Assembly: GCF_003051005.1 (NCBI RefSeq)
Contig: NZ_QAOW01000009.1
Location: 1 to 64,000 of the forward strand
Direction of reading: 5' to 3'
Source of the DNA: Rhodococcus sp. OK519
GTDB taxonomy: Bacteria > Actinomycetota > Actinomycetes > Mycobacteriales > Mycobacteriaceae
DNA: 64,000 nucleotides
The notes beneath the pieces are model-generated. The model made no database searches. It was not told where the DNA came from and saw nothing but the letters and a program-made list of their open reading frames with translations. This document shows, one piece after another, positions 35,893 through 63,701 of the stretch. Both the position numbers and the translations under genes were made by a program. Position 1 is the first letter of the stretch. Each line of letters opens with the position of its first letter.

Positions 35893-37839
35893 CTACGGCC
35901 GCCACAGCTCCAACCGCGGAATGCCCGGGGTCTCGAAGCCGAGGACCTGGCCGTAGAACGACAGCTCCGCCTCGCGGGCGCTGACGATGGTCTCGACTCG
36001 CCGGAAGCCGTGCGCCTCCCCCTCGTAAGCGAGGTAGGCGTGCGGAATTCCCTTGTCCAGCAGCGCCGCACGGAATCGTTCGGCCTGCGACGGCGGGACA
36101 ATCGGGTCGGACAGGCCCTGCAACAACAGCACCGGGCACGACAGCCCGCCGACGTTGTTGACCGGAGCGCGCTCGATGTAGAGGTCGATGGCCTCGGGCA
36201 GCGGTCCGATCAGCCCGTCGATGTACCGGGACTCGAAGTCGTGGGTCTCCTTGACGAACTCGACCAGTTCGGCGACGCCGTAGTACGAGACGCCGCAGGC
36301 GAACACGTCCGACGTCGTCAGCGCCGACAGCACCGTCCATCCGCCGGCCGAGCCGCCCTCGATCGCGAGACGGTCGGGGTCGGCCAGGCCCGAGTCGGCG
36401 AGTCCGCGGACGGCGGCGACGGTGTCCTCGACGTCGACGATCCCCCACTGCCCGCGCAGTCGGTTGCGGTATTCGCGCCCGAATCCGCTCGAGCCGCCGT
36501 AGTTGACGTCGACGACACCGATGCCCCGACTCGTGAAGTACGCGTACACCAGGTGCACCGCCGGCGCGACGTGCGCGGTGGGGCCGCCGTGCACGAACGC
36601 GACGTACGGCGGCAGTTCGCCGTCCGGCGCCGTGAAGTTCGGGTTGCGCGGCGCGTAGACGAGCGCGTGCACCTCACGCTCCGGGCCCGCGAAGGTGAGC
36701 GACTGCGCCTCCGGCAGGAACTCGACGTCGGGCAGGTCGTCGACGGACAATCGGATATCGGTGAGCGTGCCGGTGTCGAGGTCGAGCAGGCGCAGGCCCG
36801 ATGCGACGCGGGCGCCGCCGCAGCGCAAGAGGATTCGACGGCCGTCGACGTCCGCGATCTGCACCGAGGCGATGCCGTCGAGCACGATGTCGGAGAGAGC
36901 GCCGGTCGCGGGATCGAGTAGGGCGAGGGTGTCGGTGCCGACCGTCCGCGTCGTGAGCAGCATGCCGGTGTCGAGGGCGGCGTGCCAGACGGCACCCAGT
37001 TGCCACAGCGGGGCGGCGAAATCTGCGGCGACCGGACGGATCGGAGCGACGTCACGACGCAGGTCGACGCGATACAGGTTCCACCAGCCGCTGCGGTCGC
37101 TGATCACGTGCAGCGTCTCGTCGTCGACCCACTCGGGCTGCAGCACCGACTCCTCGGTGCCACCCATCAGGACGCCCACATCGCCTGACGCGAGTGCGAG
37201 AATGCGCAGTTCTGTTCCGTCCCAGGGCATCTGAGGATGGTTCCAGGCGATCCATGCGAGACGCTCACCGTCCGGGGACAGCCGCGGGTACGCCAGGAAG
37301 TCGGATCCGCCGACGATCGAGCGGACCGCCGCAGGATCGATCTCCGCTCGCCCGTCGAGGGGGATTGCGCAGATGTCGCGGACGATCGCTTCACCGTCGT
37401 GGCGCTCCCGCACGCACCACACCTCGTCGCCGACGATCGTGAGGTCGCCGTAGCGATCTGAGGAGGGAGTGGGTGACATCGGCGTGATCGGTATCGGCGC
37501 GGCGTCGGCGAGCGGATCGAACCGGTACAGCCGCTGGTCGCTGAACTCGGCGAACACCAGCACACTGCCACCGGCCACCGTCCACGCGCCGCCGCCGTAT
37601 TCGTGGACGCGGGTGCGCGCATTCCAGGGCGCGGGCAGGACGTCGACGACCACGTCGGGGTCGCGTCGACGACGAATCGCCGTCCGACCTCCCTCGGTGG
37701 GCCGCAGTTCGGACCACCACACCTCGTCACCGACGAATCGACCACCGTCCACCGGATGTCCACTCGCGGCCAGGTCGACGGCGCTGATCGGCGAAGTCCA
37801 CGATCCATAGGGGGCAATGGCGGGCGCGGGAGACGTCAT
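35893..37839 (-). CDS. S9-family prolyl-oligopeptidase-like peptidase
   Basis: 648 aa. The N-terminal beta-propeller region covers about residues 1-380 and the alpha/beta-hydrolase domain the rest. Catalytic Ser is in ..EGGSAGGWTVL.. (~497), Asp in ..LLQGLSDPIVPPSQ.. (~579), His in ..YEGEAHGFRRVE.. (~609). No signal peptide is visible, so it is likely cytoplasmic and acts on short peptides. Divergent from the F420/PPOX gene with a 47 bp gap; convergent with the DUF559-like gene. Confidence 0.92.
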   Translation of the reverse strand: MTSPAPAIAPYGSWTSPISAVDLAASGHPVDGGRFVGDEVWWSELRPTEGGRTAIRRRRDPDVVVDVLPAPWNARTRVHEYGGGAWTVAGGSVLVFAEFSDQRLYRFDPLADAAPIPITPMSPTPSSDRYGDLTIVGDEVWCVRERHDGEAIVRDICAIPLDGRAEIDPAAVRSIVGGSDFLAYPRLSPDGERLAWIAWNHPQMPWDGTELRILALASGDVGVLMGGTEESVLQPEWVDDETLHVISDRSGWWNLYRVDLRRDVAPIRPVAADFAAPLWQLGAVWHAALDTGMLLTTRTVGTDTLALLDPATGALSDIVLDGIASVQIADVDGRRILLRCGGARVASGLRLLDLDTGTLTDIRLSVDDLPDVEFLPEAQSLTFAGPEREVHALVYAPRNPNFTAPDGELPPYVAFVHGGPTAHVAPAVHLVYAYFTSRGIGVVDVNYGGSSGFGREYRNRLRGQWGIVDVEDTVAAVRGLADSGLADPDRLAIEGGSAGGWTVLSALTTSDVFACGVSYYGVAELVEFVKETHDFESRYIDGLIGPLPEAIDLYIERAPVNNVGGLSCPVLLLQGLSDPIVPPSQAERFRAALLDKGIPHAYLAYEGEAHGFRRVETIVSAREAELSFYGQVLGFETPGIPRLELWRP

Positions 37840-37886
37840 GCGCCCACCCTAGCCACGGCCGCGCCTCGACGACGTAGCGTTTTCCC

Positions 37887-38303
37887 ATGACCCCGGACCT
37901 GATCCCGGACTTACCCGCGCGGTTCGCCCAGGCATCCGTCGCACGAATGGCGACGGTGTCGGCGGACGGCACGCCGCACCTGGTTCCGGTGGTGTTCGCA
38001 GTCTGCGGCGGCATGGTCTACACCGCCGTGGACCACAAGCCGAAGACGACCCGGCACCTGCGTCGCCTGTCGAACGTCGCCGCGACCGGACGGGTCAGCC
38101 TGATCGTCGACCACTACGACGACGACTGGTCCCGGCTGTGGTGGATCCGGGTGGACGGCAGCGCCGAGGTGCTGGAGGCGGCCGCCGCGACCGCTGCGCT
38201 CGACGCCCTGGTGGCGAAGTACCGCCAGTACGCGTCGAGGCGTCCCGCAGGACCGGTGATCGCCGTCCGGGTGTCCGGTTGGCGTGAATGGTCGGCGTCG
38301 TAG
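37887..38303 (+). CDS. PPOX-class F420-dependent oxidoreductase family protein
   Basis: 138 aa. A split beta-barrel pattern with ..ARMATVSADGTPHLVPVVFAV.. (partial) and ..VDHKPKTTRHLRRLSNV.., typical of the TIGR03668 group of flavin/F420-binding proteins. Expected to bind FMN or F420; substrate unknown. Its promoter must lie in the 47 bp shared with the S9 peptidase. Confidence 0.85.
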   Translation: MTPDLIPDLPARFAQASVARMATVSADGTPHLVPVVFAVCGGMVYTAVDHKPKTTRHLRRLSNVAATGRVSLIVDHYDDDWSRLWWIRVDGSAEVLEAAAATAALDALVAKYRQYASRRPAGPVIAVRVSGWREWSAS

Positions 38304-38400
38304 TCGAATCGTGCGTTCGACGCCCTTGTGACACAGGGCACATCGGGTTCACGATGGAGGGACCCTGTCTGTACTCGTCCTCGGAAGGACGGTTCCTCTC

Positions 38401-38574
38401 ATGACACGCAGGATTGCTGGAATACTCGCCTCGATCGCGATCGTGCTCTCACTCGGTGCGTTCGCAGCACCGGCGGCGTCGGCTGCACCGGCGCAAGCAC
38501 AGCCCGCGCAGGGATCGGTGGGGCTGTGCCTCGTCATCCCGCTGGGATCGCTGGTGTATCCGATCTGCATCTGA
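38401..38574 (+). CDS. 57-aa exported peptide, unknown
   Basis: ATG 38401 is preceded by GGAAGGACGG about 9 bases upstream. The sequence has a clear signal peptide (MTRRIAGILASIAIVLSLGA.., cleavage near ASA-AP) and a short mature part ending ..SVGLCLVIPLGSLVYPICI with two cysteines that could form a disulfide. No family recognised. The gene stands alone between the F420 gene and the aminotransferase. The coding call rests on the Shine-Dalgarno, signal peptide and length. Confidence 0.72.
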   Translation: MTRRIAGILASIAIVLSLGAFAAPAASAAPAQAQPAQGSVGLCLVIPLGSLVYPICI

Positions 38575-38670
38575 CGCCGATCCCGTCGCACCTCACACCT
38601 GCGGGGTTTGTGACGTCTTCTCGCGGCGCCTGGCGCACCCTCCGAATTTCATTTGCGCTCGAGTGGAAGT

Positions 38671-39933
38671 ATGGAGGGCGTGAGCACTCCAGATTCCGCC
38701 CGTCCCCGTCGGCCGCACCGCGCTCTCGAGCAGTCCACCAAGCTGCAGAACGTGCTGTACGAGATCCGAGGGCCGGTGCACGCGCATGCCGCGCGATTGG
38801 AGTCGGAGGGGCATCGGATCCTCAAGCTCAACATCGGTAACCCCGCGCCGTTCGGCTTCGAAGCCCCCGACGTGATCATGCGCGACATGATCGCGGCTCT
38901 GCCTTACGCACAGGGCTATTCGGAGTCGAAGGGCATCCTTTCGGCACGACGCGCGATCGTCACGCGGTACGAGTTGGTGCCCGGCTTCCCGGAGCTGGAC
39001 GTCGACGACATCTACCTCGGCAACGGCGTCTCCGAGCTCATCACGATGACCATGCAGGCGCTGCTCGACGACGGCGACGAGGTGCTCATCCCCGCGCCCG
39101 ACTACCCGCTGTGGACCGCGATGACGAGCCTGTCGGGCGGCACTCCGGTGCACTACCTGTGCGACGAGCAGAACGACTGGAACCCGGACATCGCGGACAT
39201 CGAGTCCAAGATCACCGAGAAGACCAAGGCGCTGCTGGTCATCAACCCGAACAACCCGACGGGCGCGGTGTACTCGGCGGAGGTGCTCACCCAGCTCGTC
39301 GACTTAGCGCGCAAGCACCAGTTGCTGCTGCTGTCGGACGAGATCTACGACAAGATCCTCTACGACGACGCCAAGCACATCTCGCTGGCGACGCTGGCCC
39401 CCGACATGCTCTGTCTGACGTTCAATGGACTGTCGAAGGCCTACCGCGTTGCCGGCTACCGGTCCGGTTGGGTCGCGATCACCGGGCCGAAGGAGCACGC
39501 CGCAGGCTTTCTCGAGGGGCTCGATCTGCTCGCGTCGACCCGCCTGTGCCCCAACGTCCCGGGCCAGCACGCCATTCAGGTGGCGCTCGGCGGCCACCAG
39601 AGCATCGAGGATCTGATCCTTCCGGGCGGGCGCCTGCTCGAGCAGCGCGACGTTGCGTGGGAGCGGCTCAACATGATTCCCGGCGTCTCCTGCGTCAAGC
39701 CGCGCGGCGCGCTGTACGCGTTCCCCCGCCTGGATCCGAACGTCTACGAGATCCACGACGACGAGAAACTGGTCCAGGATCTGCTGCTGCAGGAGAAGAT
39801 CCTCATGGTGCAAGGCACCGGCTTCAACTGGCCGGACCATGACCACCTGCGCATCGTCACGCTGCCCTGGGCGCGTGATCTCGCGGTGGCGATCGAGCGG
39901 TTCGGCAACTTCCTGTCGGGCTACAAGCAGTGA
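38671..39933 (+). CDS. aspC: Pyridoxal-phosphate aminotransferase, AspC/alanine-type
   Basis: 420 aa from ATG 38671 (GTG 38680 possible). Class I/II aminotransferase fold with ..VINPNNPTGAVYS.. near 190-203, ..LLSDEIYDKILYDD.., and the PLP lysine in ..NGLSKAYRVAGYRSGW.. (~K255). Equivalent to M. tuberculosis Rv0337c, annotated aspC, and next to etfD in both genomes. Substrates are likely alanine/aspartate with 2-oxoglutarate. A terminator follows within 6 bp. Confidence 0.92.
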   Translation: MEGVSTPDSARPRRPHRALEQSTKLQNVLYEIRGPVHAHAARLESEGHRILKLNIGNPAPFGFEAPDVIMRDMIAALPYAQGYSESKGILSARRAIVTRYELVPGFPELDVDDIYLGNGVSELITMTMQALLDDGDEVLIPAPDYPLWTAMTSLSGGTPVHYLCDEQNDWNPDIADIESKITEKTKALLVINPNNPTGAVYSAEVLTQLVDLARKHQLLLLSDEIYDKILYDDAKHISLATLAPDMLCLTFNGLSKAYRVAGYRSGWVAITGPKEHAAGFLEGLDLLASTRLCPNVPGQHAIQVALGGHQSIEDLILPGGRLLEQRDVAWERLNMIPGVSCVKPRGALYAFPRLDPNVYEIHDDEKLVQDLLLQEKILMVQGTGFNWPDHDHLRIVTLPWARDLAVAIERFGNFLSGYKQ

Positions 39934-39938
39934 TCTGA

Positions 39939-39967
39939 CGGCCCCCGATACCGCGGATCGGGGGCCG
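39939..39967. terminator. Terminator after aspC
   Basis: CGGCCCCCGAT-ACCGCGG-ATCGGGGGCCG is a perfect 11 bp stem starting 5 bp after the aminotransferase stop. Confidence 0.88.
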
Positions 39968-40144
39968 AAATGTCCTGTTCCAGAGGGTTTCCCTCCGATC
40001 TGCTCACGATTACGGGCTGACACGACACGAAATTCGACCCCAATCCTGCGGGATCGCCTCGATATGGGTAGATTGACCGATTGGCACCTCTGAGTGCCCG
40101 TAAGCGCCTCGTCTTGCCCCCTCCCCCCCTGGGCGGCGAGGTCC

Positions 40145-40179
40145 GGTGGCGGGGACGACCCCCCCTGCTCCCCGCCACC
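40145..40179. other. GC hairpin upstream of YibE/F gene
   Basis: GGTGGCGGGGA and TCCCCGCCACC form a perfect 11 bp stem with a 13-base loop, 51 bp ahead of the YibE/F start. It could be a leader structure or a terminator for readthrough; no poly-T follows. Confidence 0.5.
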
Positions 40180-40230
40180 GCTGCTTATCGTTCGCTCCCG
40201 CTAGCCTGATCCGGTGCGGAGACGAATTCG

Positions 40231-41550
40231 ATGACACCCGACGCCCCTCAGGTGCGTGAGACAGCCTCCGGCATCAGCCATGGACACGGACACGGCCACG
40301 GACACGGCGGCCCCGTCCCCGTCGGCCCGACTGCGGCACGAGTGGTGGTCGGCCTCCTCGCCGCGATCGCGATCGCCGTCGTCGCCGGTGCGGTGATGCT
40401 GTGGCCCACCAAGCAGCACATCGAGATTCCCCTGCCGTTCCAGTCCGCGGGCGGCGCCGCCGTCACCACCGAGGCCGGAACCGTCGTGGCACAAGACCTC
40501 GCTCCGTGCGGTAGTCCCTCTGCCGGAAAGGCCTTCACGGGCGACGCGGCGCCACCACCGAACTCGGGTGCCGGATTCCAGTGCCACCGCAGCATCGTGA
40601 CGATCGACTCCGGACCCCACGCCGGCACCCGAACACTCCTCGAAATCGTTCCGGGCCCAGGACAGCCGAATCTCGATGTGGGGCAGAGTATTCGACTCGT
40701 CCGGCAGACGGATTCGTCCGGCACCCCGATCTATTCCTTCAACGACTATGCGCGGGGAATGCCCCTCGCGCTCGTCGTCGCGGCGTTCGTCGTTGCAATC
40801 GTCGCGGTCGCCCGCTGGCGCGGGGTGCGTGCGCTACTGGGACTAGGCATCGCCTTCGGCGTCCTCGTGGTGTTCACGCTGCCCGCGCTGCTGGACGGCA
40901 AACCTGCGATGCCCGTCGCGCTGGTCTCGGGCGCCGCGATCCTCTTCGCCGTGCTCTACCTCGCACACGGCGTGAACCTGCGGACCAGTTCCGCACTCCT
41001 CGGCACCCTCGCCTCCATGCTGGTGGCAGCGGTGTTGTCGGTAATCGCGATCCGGATGACCCACCTCACGGGCCTCTCGGAGGAACAGAACACCGACGTT
41101 CAGGCGTACGTCCAGCATGTGAGCATCACCGGCCTGCTCTTGGCGGGTTTCATCATCGGCTCACTCGGTGTCCTCAACGACGTCACCATCACGCAGGCAT
41201 CCTCCGCCTTCGAGATCGCCTCGATGGACGAATCTGCCACTCGAAGAACCATTTTCTCGTCGGCGATGCGTGTGGGTCGTGACCACATCGCGAGCACCGT
41301 GTACACACTCGTGCTCGCGTACGCCGGTGGCGCGCTACCACTGCTGCTGCTCTTCAGCGTGGCCGGCGGACCCATGGGCGACGTGCTGACAGGCGACGCC
41401 GTCGCGATCGAGATCGTGAGGTCGTCGGTGGGCGGCATCGCCCTCGCGCTCTCTGTTCCACTCACGACCGCAATCGCGGTGATGCTCGCGCGGCCTCGCA
41501 TTCGCGCGAACACGCCCGCACGACACCGGGGTGGCCGCCACGCACGCTGA
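40231..41550 (+). CDS. YibE/F-like membrane protein with His-rich N-terminus
   Basis: 439 aa. A cytoplasmic N-terminus with alternating His-Gly (residues 17-26, HGHGHGHGHG) precedes one membrane helix, an extracytoplasmic domain of about 120 residues and then seven or so helices, including ..LLLAGFIIGSLGVLNDVTITQASS.. (partial), the YibE/F signature. The function of the family is unproven; a metal or transport role has been suggested. The His-Gly run may bind divalent metal. Convergent with the gene at 41556 with a 5 bp gap. Confidence 0.85.
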   Translation: MTPDAPQVRETASGISHGHGHGHGHGGPVPVGPTAARVVVGLLAAIAIAVVAGAVMLWPTKQHIEIPLPFQSAGGAAVTTEAGTVVAQDLAPCGSPSAGKAFTGDAAPPPNSGAGFQCHRSIVTIDSGPHAGTRTLLEIVPGPGQPNLDVGQSIRLVRQTDSSGTPIYSFNDYARGMPLALVVAAFVVAIVAVARWRGVRALLGLGIAFGVLVVFTLPALLDGKPAMPVALVSGAAILFAVLYLAHGVNLRTSSALLGTLASMLVAAVLSVIAIRMTHLTGLSEEQNTDVQAYVQHVSITGLLLAGFIIGSLGVLNDVTITQASSAFEIASMDESATRRTIFSSAMRVGRDHIASTVYTLVLAYAGGALPLLLLFSVAGGPMGDVLTGDAVAIEIVRSSVGGIALALSVPLTTAIAVMLARPRIRANTPARHRGGRHAR

Positions 41551-41555
41551 CCGAC

Positions 41556-42512
41556 TCAGAGCCCGGGGAGGCGCATCTCGGCCAGGGGCGCCATCGGGGG
41601 TGCCTGTACCGGGACGGCCGCGGGTGCCGAGGGCAGAGTGCTCGCCGCCGCCGGTGTCGACGTCACTGTGGCGCGGGGTCTCGCATCAGCGGATGAGTCG
41701 AATATCGTTCTGCCGTAGCCGAGCCCGAAGCCGATGACGGCAAGAAGAGCCAGCATGATGCCCGCGGCTCCGGCGCCGCGCAGCTGGCGCCGGGACACGC
41801 CCCGGTGAGAGGACGCGGTGCGACGTGTCCGGGAACGAGGGGTGGGCCCGAAGGCAGCCAGTGCGCCGTCACGACTGCCGATCAGCGCCGCACCCGACGC
41901 CGCCGAGAACTCCGGGTCATCGGGAACCACGACAGGCAGGCCCGCCAGGTCGGCGAGAAGTTCACGCACCGAATCGATGTGCGCGCCTCCACCGATCAGC
42001 ACCACCGCGTCGGCGACGCTGCCCGACTGGAGAAGCAGTTCGTCTGCAACGACAACCGATTCTTCGAGACCGGCGGAGGTCCGCTCGGTGGCCGCCACAC
42101 GTCCGGTCGACGTCTCGACCACGCTGACCGTCGTTCCAGAGGTCCCCAGGTCGCACACGACGACGGTGCCGAATTCGGTGAGCAATCCGGTTGCGCCCAG
42201 GTGCGCGAGCACCGCGGACAGCTCCGGGACCAGTCGGTAGCGGGTGATTCCCTCGCGGCGCATCGCGGAGTCGAGAGCGGCGGCTTGCCCCTCGTCTGTG
42301 TACGCGATGGTCACGCCGGCCGGCGTCCCGGACTCCGCGTCGTCCGCCAGCAAGACTCCGATCGACTCGCCCGCGAGCCTCACCGGATCCTGGTTGTCCA
42401 CCAGAATCGTTCGGCGCTCGGCCCCTCCGAGCGCGCGGACCGCACTGGACTCCCGGAGGCACACCATCCGAACGAATCCGGATCCCACCGAAACTCCCAG
42501 AACCCCGCCCAT
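41556..42512 (-). CDS. Small Hsp70/actin-like membrane protein
   Basis: 318 aa. Residues 1-215 follow the actin/Hsp70 ATPase pattern in shortened form: ..GVLGVSVGSGFVRMV.., ..VVVCDLGTSGTTVSVVE.. near 114-130, ..DAVVLIGGGAHIDSV.. near 170-184. A membrane helix (..AAGIMLALLAVIGFGLGYG..) lies near 243-262 and a Pro/Ala-rich tail follows. The phosphate-binding loops are recognisable but the protein is much shorter than DnaK. It has the same architecture as the gene at 23051. Divergent from the tyrosine phosphatase gene. Confidence 0.75.
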   Translation of the reverse strand: MGGVLGVSVGSGFVRMVCLRESSAVRALGGAERRTILVDNQDPVRLAGESIGVLLADDAESGTPAGVTIAYTDEGQAAALDSAMRREGITRYRLVPELSAVLAHLGATGLLTEFGTVVVCDLGTSGTTVSVVETSTGRVAATERTSAGLEESVVVADELLLQSGSVADAVVLIGGGAHIDSVRELLADLAGLPVVVPDDPEFSAASGAALIGSRDGALAAFGPTPRSRTRRTASSHRGVSRRQLRGAGAAGIMLALLAVIGFGLGYGRTIFDSSADARPRATVTSTPAAASTLPSAPAAVPVQAPPMAPLAEMRLPGL

Positions 42513-42606
42513 GAGCCGCCTTCGATCGAGGGCGCACCCGGTCGACGCTCGAACCCGGTGCGTACTGAACCAGCCGAGTCTATACAGTCGCCCCTACACT
42601 CGTTTC

Positions 42607-43140
42607 ATGAAACTGCTGTTCGTCTGCACCGGCAACATCTGCCGTTCACCCACCGCGGAAAGACTCGCTGCGGCCTGGGCGGACCACCGTGGCCTCGTGG
42701 GCCTCGACACCACCAGCGCAGGCACACGCGCCATGATCGGTTCGCCAATGGAAAAGACTGCAGCGAAAGTTCTTTCGTCTCTCGGAGGCAAACCCGAGAG
42801 CTTCTCCGGACGGCAGCTCACACCCGCCATCGCGGCAGACGCCGACCTGATCCTCGCCATGACGCAACATCATCGCGATGCGGTACTGCGGATGGCTCCG
42901 CGGCAACTCCGCCGCACGTTCACCCTCCTCGAGGCGGCGCATCTGGTGACGTCCGGTGGAGCGCGCGCCGTGACGGAGCTCGATACGACCCGAGCCCTCA
43001 CACCGCGGCTCGACGACGTCCACATGGACGTCCCCGACCCGATAAAGCGGAATGAGTCCGTGTTCGAGGAGGTCGGTGAGCAGATTGCCGCGGCAGTGGT
43101 AACCGTGCTCGAAGGACTCCATACGATTGATCGACCGTAG
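42607..43140 (+). CDS. Low-molecular-weight protein-tyrosine phosphatase
   Basis: 177 aa. The P-loop C7-TGNIC-R13-S (CX5R) is at the N-terminus and the general acid Asp near 144 in ..VPDPIKR... Wzb/PtpA-type enzymes dephosphorylate tyrosine-phosphorylated BY-kinases in polysaccharide export systems. A BY-type kinase gene lies immediately convergent (43216-44676), making a plausible kinase/phosphatase pair. Confidence 0.92.
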   Translation: MKLLFVCTGNICRSPTAERLAAAWADHRGLVGLDTTSAGTRAMIGSPMEKTAAKVLSSLGGKPESFSGRQLTPAIAADADLILAMTQHHRDAVLRMAPRQLRRTFTLLEAAHLVTSGGARAVTELDTTRALTPRLDDVHMDVPDPIKRNESVFEEVGEQIAAAVVTVLEGLHTIDRP

Positions 43141-43149
43141 GCGGATACG

Positions 43150-43193
43150 GGTCCGGCCGCACCTCGAGCATCTGCTCGTGGTGCGGCCGGACC
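43150..43193. terminator. Bidirectional terminator between phosphatase and kinase
   Basis: Outer arms GGTCCGGCCGCAC and GTGCGGCCGGACC (13 bp, perfect) enclose a second inverted repeat CGAGCA-TC-TGCTCG. It lies between convergent genes. Confidence 0.92.
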
Positions 43194-43215
43194 GATCGTG
43201 AAAGGTGTTCTCCGG

Positions 43216-44676
43216 TCAGCGAACCGGCTCACTCCATTTGTCTGTTCCACTTCCCGACGAGGCATCGGCGGGGGCTTCGGGTGCAGAAGCCACAGGAGTG
43301 CTCCCGGGCTTCGGCGCGGGCCCCTCGGAGTCGTAGTAGTACTTGTATTCGTAGGCGTTCTCGCCCTTGGTCGGCGTCATCGTGAGGATCGTGCCGAGCA
43401 CGTTCGCGCCGGCACTGCGCAGGTTCCCGACCGCGCGCGCCACCTGGTCGCGCTTGGTCTTGCCGTACCGGACAGCGATGAGTGCACCGTCCACCTTGGC
43501 GGCGATAACGGCCGCGTCGGTAACCGGGAGCAGTGGCGAAGCGTCGACCACGACGTAGTCGAAGCGGGCCTTGAGATCCGCGAACAGCGTCGTCGCGTGG
43601 CTCGAGCCCAGCAGTTCGCTCGGATTGGGCGGGATGGCGCCCGACGCAAGCACGGTCAGGTTCGGGAACGATGTGGACTGGAGGACGTCGTCGAGTTCGG
43701 CCTGCCCGGAAAGCACGGTACTCACACCGACCGAGTCGATCAGCCCGAGGTACTTGGAGATGCGGGGGCGACGCAGGTCGCCCTCGACGAGTGCGACGGA
43801 GTAGCCCGCCTCGGCGAGTGCCAGACACAAGTTGATGGCAGTCGTGGTCTTGCCCTCGGACGGAAGAGAACTGGTGACCGCGATAACGCGTGGCGGGTTG
43901 TCGACCTCGAGGAACTGGAGGTTTGTCCGCAGTTCACGAAACGCCTCGGCGCTACCGGAGTAACCGTCTTGGAAGGCGATGGCGGCCTTCTGCTCGCGCT
44001 CCTTGTCGAAGGGCACACTGCCGACGACACCGGCGCCGACGAGTTCGTCGAGCACCTGCCGACTCTTGACTGTGTTGTCCAAACGATCGCGAAGCACGGC
44101 GAGGCCGAGGCCGGCCAGCAGGCCGACCGCAAAGCCGAGCGCGAGATTGCGCTTGGTCTTGGGGCTCACCGGCGAGGACGGAGTGGAGGCGTGTTGTTCG
44201 ACGACGACGCGGGCCGTCGGGGGGCGATTCGGATCGAACGTCTCGAGCTCCGCCGCCATGACCACGAACTCGTCGGACAACGCGTTGACGATGTCGCGGG
44301 CACGCTCCGGTGACGAATCCTGGACGCTGGCGTCGATGAGCACCGTGTCCGGAGCCGAGGTGGCCTTGACCTGAGACGCCACGCCGCTCGCACTGACGCC
44401 AGTGAGCCCCAGGCGGTCGATCGTTCGCTGCGCGAGCGTCGGTCCGGTCAGCAGTTTGGTATACGAAGCGACGCGCTGCTGCGAGAAGAGATTGCCCTGG
44501 TACACCTCGTTGACCGACGCTGCGGAGGATGTGGACACGAACAAACGCGCCGACGCCTGGTACATCGGGGTCGACATCAGCGATGCGACGAGTGCCCCCA
44601 GTACCCCGACAATCGTTGCGAGTGCGATGATTCGCCAACGTTGCTGCAAGATCCGCAGATAGTCCTGTACTTCCAT
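43216..44676 (-). CDS. Wzz/BY-type polysaccharide tyrosine autokinase
   Basis: 486 aa from the ATG read at 44676, preceded by a purine-rich GGACGGGGAA tract. Two membrane helices (near residues 16-36 and 180-200) flank the extracytoplasmic Wzz chain-length domain. The cytoplasmic kinase has Walker A ..PSEGKTTTAIN.. near 268, Walker A' ..VALVEGDLRRP.. and a C-terminal tyrosine cluster ..YEYKYYYD.. (441-448). It is a fused membrane/kinase form like those of actinobacteria. It controls surface polysaccharide assembly. Lies 54 bp after the NRPS and may be co-transcribed with it. Confidence 0.93.
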   Translation of the reverse strand: MEVQDYLRILQQRWRIIALATIVGVLGALVASLMSTPMYQASARLFVSTSSAASVNEVYQGNLFSQQRVASYTKLLTGPTLAQRTIDRLGLTGVSASGVASQVKATSAPDTVLIDASVQDSSPERARDIVNALSDEFVVMAAELETFDPNRPPTARVVVEQHASTPSSPVSPKTKRNLALGFAVGLLAGLGLAVLRDRLDNTVKSRQVLDELVGAGVVGSVPFDKEREQKAAIAFQDGYSGSAEAFRELRTNLQFLEVDNPPRVIAVTSSLPSEGKTTTAINLCLALAEAGYSVALVEGDLRRPRISKYLGLIDSVGVSTVLSGQAELDDVLQSTSFPNLTVLASGAIPPNPSELLGSSHATTLFADLKARFDYVVVDASPLLPVTDAAVIAAKVDGALIAVRYGKTKRDQVARAVGNLRSAGANVLGTILTMTPTKGENAYEYKYYYDSEGPAPKPGSTPVASAPEAPADASSGSGTDKWSEPVR

Positions 44677-44730
44677 TTCCCCGTCCTTACTTGCTTTCAA
44701 CGCTTCCAACACCCTATGTACGCGTTCGCG

Positions 44731-63489
<18,759 letters not shown>

Positions 63490-63631
63490 GATCAACCCTC
63501 CCCCTTTTTCCATCCGATGAAACCGTACTGATTGCCCCGGTTACTCCCGCGTTCGGTGCACAGCCTCTACGATCCTATTGGTCCGGATCCGGGCACCTCA
63601 CAACTTACTGTGCCCCATCGAAGCTCACCAC

Positions 63632-63647
63632 TTGGGCGGTCGCCCAA
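63632..63647. promoter_or_regulatory. Perfect palindrome in NRPS/DUF4012-like divergent promoter
   Basis: TTGGGCG-GT-CGCCCAA is a perfect 7+7 inverted repeat within the 212 bp between the divergent starts at 63489 and 63702. It may be an operator shared by both genes. Confidence 0.45.
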
Positions 63648-63701
63648 ATTGAATCCGGATACGCTGAACCATCCACCACGACCAATAGGGGGATTCGTCT
63701 C

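Noticed and set aside
63490-63513. ATG start of the NRPS eight codons upstream
   Set aside because: No ribosome-binding site; GGGGGAGGG lies within those codons, correctly placed for GTG 63489.
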